From Amphimedon queenslandica (taxonomy: Eukaryota > Porifera > Demospongiae > Haplosclerida > Niphatidae), in the NCBI RefSeq assembly GCF_000090795.2, contig NW_003546733.1, positions 14,046 to 67,064 on the forward strand: DNA of 53,019 bases. Reading direction: 5' to 3'. The first letter of the stretch is position 1. Every line of letters begins with the position of its first letter. The notes beneath the pieces are model-generated. The model saw only the letters and a program-made list of their open reading frames with translations, made no database searches and was not told the origin of the DNA. The position numbers were made by a program, and so were the translations under genes. Shown here piece after piece: positions 45,394 through 53,019 of the stretch.

Positions 45394-45870
45394 ATGCCAA
45401 GATTATCTCTGGAATTGAGGAGGCTTATTGTCACGCTATGCCAGAATGGAAGCTCAGTCAAAGATACATGTACATGTATCTCTTGTTGGTTATCAGACGG
45501 TAGAGTAATTGTTAGCCACACATCTTTGTACAAGCTACTAAAGAAGTACAAAAAGAAAAGAACACTAGGAGATCTATCGAGAGCAACAGTAGTTCCTATG
45601 CTAAATGAAGAGCACTTGGTATTCATAGACATTGCTATTGCAGAGAATGACGAGACTACTTCCACGAAGCTGCTAGAACTATTGACAGACAAGTGGCTGA
45701 CCCTCCAAGTGTCAAAGCCAACTATCAAGAGAGCTAGAAAGAAGTTAGGCTGGGTTGAAACAAGACCCAACTACTGCCAACTTGTAAGAAATGCAAATTA
45801 AGAGAAGAGATTAATATGGGGCAATTGTGTAACAACATTGAAGATGGCCAGAGCACAGTGATCTTAGCTA
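45394..45870 (+). pseudogene. Tc1/mariner-like transposase, N-terminal fragment
   Basis: Opens MPRLSLELRRLIVTLCQNGS and reads VSHTSLYKLLKKYKK, VVPMLNEEHLVFID, SKPTIKRARKKLGW, the paired helix-turn-helix DNA-binding half of a Tc1/mariner-type transposase. A TAA interrupts at 45799-45801; the frame then resumes (EKRLIWGNCVTTLKMARAQ) and soon fails. The catalytic DDE half is missing, apparently cut by the oppositely oriented pogo-like remnant that follows. The run CTCISC is encoded by an ACATGT-type repeat that looks like a later expansion within the gene. Confidence 0.75.
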
Positions 45871-46912
45871 AGCCCATGCTGCTCCCTCTTGTTGATGACA
45901 TATGGTATCACTATTTTTTTGTATATAGTCCATCATAGTAGCCTCATTTGACCAATGATTTTGACTATATGTTGTATGCCAGTCTGCAGGAAATAAAGTA
46001 CCTTTTGTTAGATACCTTTGTGTTGAGCCTTCATAAATCAGCTGTACTAGCAAAAAATTCCTAACAATGAGCAACCAAAAACAGCATTGTTTGCCTTTTA
46101 TCTTCAACGGTTGTAATTTCTACTTGTGTTGTTCCCTTGTGTTCCATTGTCCAGGAACTTGAAGGTACAATTTTCATTGCCGTCTGATCCCAGTTTTTGA
46201 CCATATCAGCTGGGATACTTCCATCAATTTGATTGTTTTAAATTTTTTCAAACCAGAACTGCTCCTTAAGTCCAATGAAGTCATTAGGAATTACTTTTGA
46301 TTTAGAACAGGCCCTCCTTTTTGTAAATCCCATATGGTGCAAAATACTTTTTGCTCATTCTTTATTGAGCTCAATTATACCACGAAATTCTTTCAAACTT
46401 GTCTTGTTCATCCTGAGTGAAACCCCCATGACCAGTTCCAATAATCACACTTGTTCCAACATGTGCTCCTCGCTTCCTCATTTCAATAATAATCTTCTGT
46501 AGATATTTGTCTGCTTTCTTACCTAACAATGAAGGTCTACAACATACATGTATCTTTGAAAATAATTCAGTTACAAGAACCAAACTGGTTTCTTCTAACA
46601 CATCACAATGATCCATTCTCTTTAATTCATCCTCATAGGCCTTTTTCCAACCCCTCACATTAGTCTCTTTCAAATTCAAATCTTTAAAATGCCTCACTGC
46701 TCTCATTATTAGCATACTTTGCCACTCTAGCCTTGTCTTTTGGGTTCACTTTTAAGTATTCTCTTCTGCTCTTTAGCTCTGCCAGTTTCTTTCTTCATTA
46801 ACACTGGTATGATTATGATTGTGGATGGTACAACTCTAGATAAAGGACCATTTGGATTTAAAGCTTGTTCATCTTCTTTACTTACAGGATGAAAGAAACA
46901 CAAAATATACAT
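45868..46912 (-). pseudogene. Pogo/Tigger-like DDE transposase, degraded
   Basis: Read right to left: LNPNGPLSRVVPSTI, then AVRHFKDLNLKETNVRGWKK, LGKKADKYLQKIIIEMRKRG and VGTSVIIGTGHGGFT, then a frame-broken part, then IPADMVKNWDQTAMKIVPSS (with the first catalytic Asp of a DDE domain), LIYEGSTQRYL and FPADWHTTYSQNHWSNEATM. This is a pogo/Tigger-type transposase with several frameshifts and stops. The frame ends near 45868, so the second half of the catalytic core is lost. Clearly non-functional. Confidence 0.8.
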
Positions 46913-47055
46913 GTTTGTAACATTTGCATGTGTGGTAGGCGTGAACAGATTGGTGTGGCTGTTTATGGGTGTGTCATACCCCCACGTGTGTTAATATTTT
47001 TGGGTTAAGATTTTGCGATTTCCTAGCTGCTTGCGAAAAATGCGAAAATTAATCA

Positions 47056-48543
47056 TCAGCAAAAATTTGTACCCATACGGCAACATGAATTGCTTTGCTG
47101 TTCCTGGTTCATCATTCTATGGATTAAAGTATATCCTTGACTATTAGACTCTGAAAGTGTCTGCATGCTACTGGACAACATTGCCATATTTTCTTGATAT
47201 GATTCTTCTGCTTTCTCCATTTTCTCCAATGATCTCTTCTTTATTTCAAGCTCCTCTTCAGTGATCTTCTGTAATTGTACATCTGTATTTATCTTTCTCT
47301 TTAAATTTTTGTGACGATGCTCTAACAGTTGTTTATTGAGGAGATCTCTTGCTTTGCACTTCAGTGTTGGCATTGTTTGGGTTGTTACTAGTAGTGCCAT
47401 CACTGGTATTAGCATGTGGTACCTATTGTACTGGTTAATGGGTGCCTGTATGTCTCTCCATTGTGTTCAAATGTCTAATTATACCAGTGTCATAGTTTGT
47501 TTCATTGAATTTGTCACTTACAGTAATGGTTGAAGTTGGCATTGGTGGATTGACAGTGTAATCAGCTTCTAGTGAAGAATCACTCTAAGAATGGTTATTA
47601 TAATTAAGAAATGAAGTTAACGAACCTCGGAAACAATAGTTGGCAGCAGGTGAAGTATTGCCTACAATGAAGTAAAATTATTAAGCATTTGATAAATAAT
47701 GTACCTCTTTGTCAGAAGAAACTGTTCTTCTGCGTGTTACTCTCTAAACAATATCAAAATAGATTAAGTTACAAATATTAGTTACTTTTGCAGTTGATCT
47801 GGTTGCTTCTTATAACAGAATAAATTGTGAAGCTTATTTGCAATGGTTGCCTTTCTTTTGGGAACATTTAAATGTTGTCGAACTGGGTAATTTTTATCGG
47901 GACCACTGGAAACTCTTGTAACTCTTCTTTGACTAAGAAAAATTGAACATTTTGTTTTGCATCCTTTGCCTTCCTTCCATTACAACTTGGGCCAACTAAT
48001 TCTCTATTGTGATTGGTGACATGAACAAAACTGTCATCAGTATCCGTTATCCTTTCAATGGGAGTTGGATACCTAGTTGGAGGTAAGTTTTCGATGTCAG
48101 AGATCTGAAAGCAATATAATTTAAGTTTATTTATTTAATTATGCTTGAAGGGAATCAAAAGTATCAATTAAAGATTGATCATGATTGTTCCCTCTCTTAA
48201 AGCTGTCTGTAGTTCTCTGGACTCTAATCCAGTATCTATTTGCTCTGTAGATAGAGATCCTGCCCATGTAGCCTCACATAGGTCAAAGTATAACACTACA
48301 ACTCTGCCTTGTCCATTTTTCCTTGAGTTCCTTTGCGTATCAACAGCCTTGTGATATTTGTGGCACACAAATTTTAGCTTAGTTGTGAAGATGGCCTTGG
48401 TGAGTTTGCTTTTAGATTGAGGATAATCCTTTCCTGTGACCCATAACCTAGTGTTTGGTGCATTTAGTGGTAAGGCTGCATCAAAGCAAGAATATCTTCA
48501 TACTTAGTTTTTACGCTTTCCCAGTCAACATTAATTGCCATTT
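47056..48543 (-). pseudogene. Myb/SANT-like, probably transposon-associated gene with coiled coil
   Basis: Starts MAINVDWESVKTKYEDILAL near 48543 and then needs a one-base shift to continue as LPLNAPNTRLWVTGKDYPQS, LTKAIFTTKLKFVCHKYHKA and VVVLYFDLCEATWAG, with SLSTEQIDTGLES. Downstream pieces: ENLPPTRYPTPIERI, RVTRRRTVSS, and a basic-acidic coiled coil 47415-47056 (LEHRHKNLKRKINTDVQLQK, EEELEIKKRSLEKMEKAEES). The W..V...Y.D / L.....KY pattern is that of Myb/SANT-type DNA-binding proteins that often accompany DNA transposons. The shift suggests decay, but an unseen micro-intron cannot be excluded. Confidence 0.5.
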
Positions 48544-48544
48544 A

Positions 48545-49340
48545 GAACCTTGTTACACTTAACTAACTCACACTTGTCATTAGTCCATTAAAATTTTTTT
48601 CCATTCCTTGATGCCATAGCTTGTCCTTCTGACTACAGCAAAAGGTCTCTGGTCCTACTACTGCACTGCAAGATAGATCATTTGAAAGCCTGTGCGCTAG
48701 TAATTATTAAATCACGTGACTAATTAATTATTATTAATTAACGAGGCATTGTTTTTGTCACTATTGTAAACACTAGAATACTGATGCATCATTTTTCATT
48801 CCAGTAGAGTTTTCATATTAATCTGAATTAGTGTAAATGCAGCCTAATACTACTGTATACCTACGTCATAAGCCGGGCTTAAAAGGTGTGGCGGCCTATG
48901 CCACGTACGTGTACAAGTGAGGGTACTTCAACTGTCTTTAATAGGCTGTCACTTTTAATCTCCATCCCTCACCAGCTCAGTACTAACGCTATCACAAAGT
49001 AAAGAAGAACCATTTTGTATGTTGCTTACAGTGTCCAGGCAGATTGTTGTTAAAAATATTTTTTGGTAAACGATGTGAAATAAAAAGCACTACACTTGAC
49101 TGTGATATTATATATGGTGTATGCATTATAATACATGTATTGTGTAGATCTCATCTTAAAATTTGCCACTAGTCTTCATTTGTCTTTACTCTCCTAAAAA
49201 TTCATCAATGGCTTAAATGCATCTCTTCCATTCATCCTCTGTATTACTATGTTGGGATTCATGCATGTATATAGTGCTGGAATGATTTCATTTTAATAAA
49301 GTTAAATCTCCTGGGATCTAGCTTCTTTCCTAATAGCCCT
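48545..49340. other. No gene seen
   Basis: AT-rich spacer with several in-frame stops in every frame. A short palindrome AATTAATTATTATTAATTAA lies near 48722. No terminal inverted repeats or coding fragments were recognised. Confidence 0.5.
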
Positions 49341-49394
49341 TGTAAATTTGAAGTACATACGTTCTTCAGTAGTGAATATTTCAGCTGACAGTTT

Positions 49395-49690
49395 GGCAAA
49401 AAATTTGGTCTGGAGCAAGTTTTGTTCCTTATTTTTGGAACTTTGCCATTATCTACATGTAGGTAACCGTTTCTCTAGTTGTCATTATTTATCACTGGTA
49501 AATCTAACTTCTTCAATATTTCATCAATTGGTGATACATTTTCCTTGTTAGGTGTGGATGTACACAAGTAATAGGGCAGGGCTTGCCATGGGATGGATTA
49601 GGTGCTGGCGTATATACAAGAGGTGTTGGAAAGGATTGAGAAAGAATATTAGATGGTAGGGGAGGAATTATACCTAAAAATACAGGCACA
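49395..49690 (-). repeat. Duplicated segment, copy 1 (frame-broken)
   Basis: Matches 51050-51310 closely (TTGTTCCTTATT, CACTGGTAAATCTAACTTCT, CAATATTTCATCAATTGGTG, GGGCTTGCC, GGGATGGATTAGGTG). On the minus strand copy 2 reads PNPSHGKPYPITCTSTPNKE and NVPPIDEILKKLDLP; in copy 1 an extra CA at GTACACAAGTAATAG shifts the frame. Confidence 0.8.
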
Positions 49691-50009
49691 GTATGAATGC
49701 AATTAATTATGGTATTGGTTTACTTACTTTGTAACTAAGGCATTATTGTATACAGTTTATTGTTGTATACAGTTTATTGTTCAATTTTTAAATCTCGTTT
49801 TGAAGCATTTTAAACTTTTCTTCACACGAGCATGTGTCCTACACATATATACATGTACATGTATATGCAATTAACCTAGGGTAGCTTACATGTAAATGAA
49901 CAGTAGATTGTGAGAAAAGAGTAATTTCAGAGGCATCTGTTTCTAGGTCCACTGGTACTGGCGATGCAGAAAGTCAGTTGTTGGTTTCTTTTGGAATTTT
50001 TGTACATAT

Positions 50010-50200
50010 ACAGTACCTACAAAGTTTTTTCTCCCTACTTTGCACTACTTAGCATTTCTAAAAATTGTACTGTAAGTATTAATGATGGGCGATAGTACCT
50101 CAGTTAATAATCTATATTACTAACCCTTGCTGCCACTAGTATCCTCATTATCACTTGATTCGATATCCTCAACAATTATCTTATCATGTAGTTTTTTTTC
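50010..50200. repeat. Duplicated segment, second block, copy 1
   Basis: Nearly identical to 52825-53019: CTACAAAGTTTT, CTCCCTACTTTGCACTACTT, GATGGGCGATAGTACCTCAG, CTTGCTGCCACTAGTATCCT and TCGATATC. The block offset is about 2.8 kb, against about 1.65 kb for the 49395 block. Confidence 0.8.
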
Positions 50201-51040
50201 TTAAAAATATGTATGCAATAATGTGGGCAGTAGCCTTGAGCTAGCTTGTCTGTGCAGATGTAACCAATACAAATCTACACTTACTGTGAGTTTCCGTTAT
50301 GGTCACTGAAAAATGTTTTCCTCTAGCTTTCCAGATAACTTTACTACCGAAGTACAAATTGTGCTGACACAACTTTTCTCCTGTTTCTGTTTCCTAATAT
50401 CTGGAGTTCACATGATGCTCTTTATGTCTTCCATCACTTTTAATGAATTCAATAGTACACCAAACTATTATGCAAAAACAGACTTGGAGTTGTTAATAGA
50501 TGTAACTGACAAGCTAATTCCTGTAAGACTTTTTGCCATAAGTTCAAAACGCATCAATTGCTCTTAAATCAACCAATCAGAATCAACAAAATGAATGACG
50601 GCACAACGGTTCACCAACCCTAGCCATACTATCAAATATAACTCCTAATTGCTTTTCAGTAATTTTTTGTTGTTCCTGTTCCAATGTAAAGGAAATCAAA
50701 TCTGAGATGTGCCTTCTATCTGTAAGATGCAAGCCATTTTCTTCTTGGAGCTCTTCCAAGATTTAAACCAAAACATTACAATTGGTTTGGTTTTACTCCC
50801 CAAGCAAAAACTTCATCCATTAGTTGAGGCTCTTGGTATCAGCAAAACATACCAACTGCCATTTAAAGTCCAAGTTAAGATGTATAAATTATGCCTTCCG
50901 ATTCTCACAAAAAAAATCCAATTTCATAAACTTTGATATTTTCAAATTCAATTCTACATTTTCTTGCTAAAGCACCTGCAACAGCCATCATATTTTCTTG
51001 CAACTGGTACTTTGTTTTGCAATCTATTTCTCCAAGCTTT

Positions 51041-51343
51041 TCATTTTTCAGTTTGCACTCTGGAGCCACTTTTGTTCCTTATTTGTAGAACTTTACTGTC
51101 GTCTAGGTACTGTTGCTCCATACTGTCATCATTTATCACTGGTAAATCTAACTTCTTCAATATTTCATCAATTGGTGGCACATTTTCCTTGTTGGGTGTG
51201 GATGTACAAGTAATAGGGTAGGGCTTGCCGTGGGATGGATTAGGTGTTGGCATATACGCAAGAGCTATTGGAAAGGATTGATAAAGAATATTAGACAGAG
51301 GGGGAGGAATTATACCAAAAAATACACATTGAATGTAATTCAT
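51041..51343 (-). pseudogene. Fragment of an unidentified transposon-associated protein (duplicate copy 2)
   Basis: An open stretch with IPPPLSNILYQSFPIALAYM, PTPNPSHGKPYPITCTSTPN and KENVPPIDEILKKLDLPVIN. It has no start and continues toward lower coordinates with Lys-rich residues. I do not recognise the family. Proline-rich and low-complexity, and present twice in this region, so probably part of a repeat-borne gene. Confidence 0.4.
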
Positions 51344-51693
51344 TATGGTATTGGTTTACTTTCTAACTGAGTCATTATTGTATCCAATTTACTGTTCAAA
51401 TTTTTAGTATCATTTTGTGGCATTAAAAACTTTTTTCACACGAGCAAATGTCCTACATGTATATGCATCTACATTTTGTTGTTGGTTTCTTTGACGTTTT
51501 GGCTACATTTACATCAGCGCAGAATTTTGTGAGATATTTGCTCTGCAAAGCTTCTGGTGGTGGCCCATTTTTGCCTGAGGAACTAAGCCTTCGCCCTGAC
51601 CTTCTCAGTAATGAGCTCTCCTAACATTCACCATTCATCTGCCTGCTCTCCAAAAATTCTTTTGTATTGAATGTCATGGTAGCCTGCACCTTG

Positions 51694-52085
51694 TTATGAG
51701 CTGTATGCAGCCATCACACTGTTTCTCTCACCGTGTTGCTGCACGAAATCCCTTATCATTTTGGAAACAGTTTTAGTGGCAATCTGACTTACCTCGCTAG
51801 ACCCAATGGGATATTCAATCATTACTCTTGATGAATGAGACTGAGTGAAGAAGTGGCAAGAGTAATTACTCTTACGCATGCATACTTCACTGCATTTACA
51901 GAGAGTTCTTTCTGACAGGCTAAACAAAAGAGTTTATTATTTGAGACAGTTAATTGTTCTCCCTTAAAAGTATTGACTCGTTGCTGAGGAGTGATGGACT
52001 TAGGATCATTTCTTCCTAGGTCTCTTGACTTTCTCTTTCCTTTAGGAGGATTCCTGTCAACTTTTCTTTTTCTAGCCAGCTTTGA
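51694..52085 (-). pseudogene. Zinc-finger fragment of a transposon-type protein
   Basis: Reads LARKRKVDRNPPKGKRKSRD, then PQQRVNTFKGEQLTVSNNKL, FCLACQKELSVNAVKYACVR, and in a shifted frame VMIEYPIGSSEVSQIATKTV. The KLFC.AC..ELS...V.. pattern resembles the CxxC part of BED or CGG-binding-type fingers at the N-terminus of hAT-like proteins; the expected H/H pair is lost by frameshift. A broken remnant. Confidence 0.45.
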
Positions 52086-52824
52086 AGGTGTAGGTAAGCA
52101 AAACGATTTTTGGTAATAGAGTTAGAACTGCTTGAACTTAATATAGAGGATTCTTTATCACTTTTAACCTTTTACACTGATTCTTCTTCCCCTATGTTCC
52201 TTCATCCTCATAGTTTATTACTTTAGCCATTATTCTTGTATTTTATCCAATTATTTCCATATTATTCTACGAATGGAGAAGCTCCTATTATTCCTTTAAT
52301 TATGCTGGTATAATAGGCACAGGCCCAGCTATTAAATATTATAGAAAACTAGTAAATAAGTTTGTTTTTAAATGCCATTTTGTAAAGGTTGACTGTGTTA
52401 TTGATTAATAGTACAACTTGTACATTTATATTGATATTGGCATTTGTTATTGGCTAAAATTTTGGATCTGTTATCGGAATATAAGTATAACATCATATTG
52501 GTGCATCTCTAATTTAAATACTTGATTTAGTAACGTGGTACAATACAAAGCAATAATAAAAGCAAAGTAGCTATGCTCCACAGTTACTTGTGTTGATAGC
52601 TTGCTGCTCCTTCATTGCGCATGCGCAAACCCACCAGTAGTAGTAGCCTACGTGGTCAGCTGCAGATAGTAGCTTGAAGGTAGAATGGAGCAAAGAACAT
52701 CCTAACTGGGTTTCTAAAAGCAGAGGGTGGCAGTACAGTATCATCCTCAAGTTTTTTGACAGCTTTTGTTTTTGCTATTACAGTACATGTAACTTGGTGG
52801 TAATATAGCAAAGGAAAAGATCTA
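52086..52824. other. No gene seen
   Basis: AT-rich, stop-dense in all frames. It makes up part of the extra sequence that separates the two duplicated blocks on the right side (no equivalent between 49690 and 50010). Confidence 0.5.
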
Positions 52825-53019
52825 CCTACAAAGTTTTCTTTCCCTACTTTGCACTACTTAGCATTTCTAAAAATTGTACTATAGGTATTAATGATGGGCG
52901 ATAGTACCTCAGTTAATAATCTATAATACTAACCCTTGCTGCCACTAGTATCCTCATTATGACTTGATTCGATATCTTCAACAATTATCTTGTCATCTAG
53001 CTTTTTTCCTAAAAAATAT
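52825..53019. repeat. Duplicated segment, second block, copy 2 (cut by window end)
   Basis: Near-identical to 50010-50200, continuing to the window edge; the match probably extends beyond it. Confidence 0.8.

Noticed and set aside
45219..45770. 183-codon minus-strand open frame
   Set aside because: Antisense to the Tc1-like transposase fragment and without recognisable domains.

Overview
The window looks like nuclear DNA of an early-branching animal, most likely a demosponge of the Amphimedon type. The evidence is AT-rich sequence, many GT-AG introns of only about 45-60 bp, animal gene families (CERS1, RNF213, CYLD-type CAP-Gly/UCH, TRIM-NHL with a filamin repeat), a TKL kinase with the catalytic-loop spelling HRDVSSANVLL, and very frequent ACATGTACATGT runs. 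The organism call is inference; the gene families are read from translations. Every convincing host gene lies on the minus strand, so genes are read from high to low coordinates.

Layout, left to right. (1) 1-2170: a CERS1-type ceramide synthase, cut by the window start. (2) 3173-33400: one giant RNF213 (mysterin) homologue of about 30 kb with dozens of exons. In protein order it carries a charged N-terminus, a CBM20-like domain, a helical stalk, a UBA-like insertion, a six-AAA core with intact Walker motifs in AAA3 and AAA4, and the E3 module with the RZ zinc finger. The classical RING finger is missing: two exons that flank it in human RNF213 are joined by a 53-bp intron. (3) 34531-36603: an intronless TRIM-NHL protein (RING, B-box, coiled coil, filamin repeat, NHL propeller). 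(4) 36704-42523: a nine-exon gene whose splice phases close exactly into 1333 codons. It joins three ubiquitin-like domains, two CAP-Gly-like domains, a CYLD-type UCH domain with all three catalytic residues replaced, a coiled coil and an apparently active TKL kinase. This is the most novel item in the window. (5) 42524-45300: no gene seen; one 40-bp minisatellite. (6) 45300-53019: decayed transposon remains (Tc1-like and pogo-like transposases, a Myb/SANT-like transposon-associated gene, zinc-finger fragments) plus a degraded segmental duplication.

Introns of the RNF213 and ceramide synthase genes are loaded with short terminal-inverted-repeat elements. These include a hAT derivative with an 8-bp target duplication and two elements that enclose tRNA-like A and B boxes.

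Genes 2-4 lie head to tail on one strand, and all three concern ubiquitin: an AAA ubiquitin ligase, a RING ligase, and a ubiquitin-mimicking pseudo-deubiquitinase fused to a kinase. A shared role in ubiquitin-dependent stress or innate immune signalling is a reasonable hypothesis, but only the domain content is seen directly.
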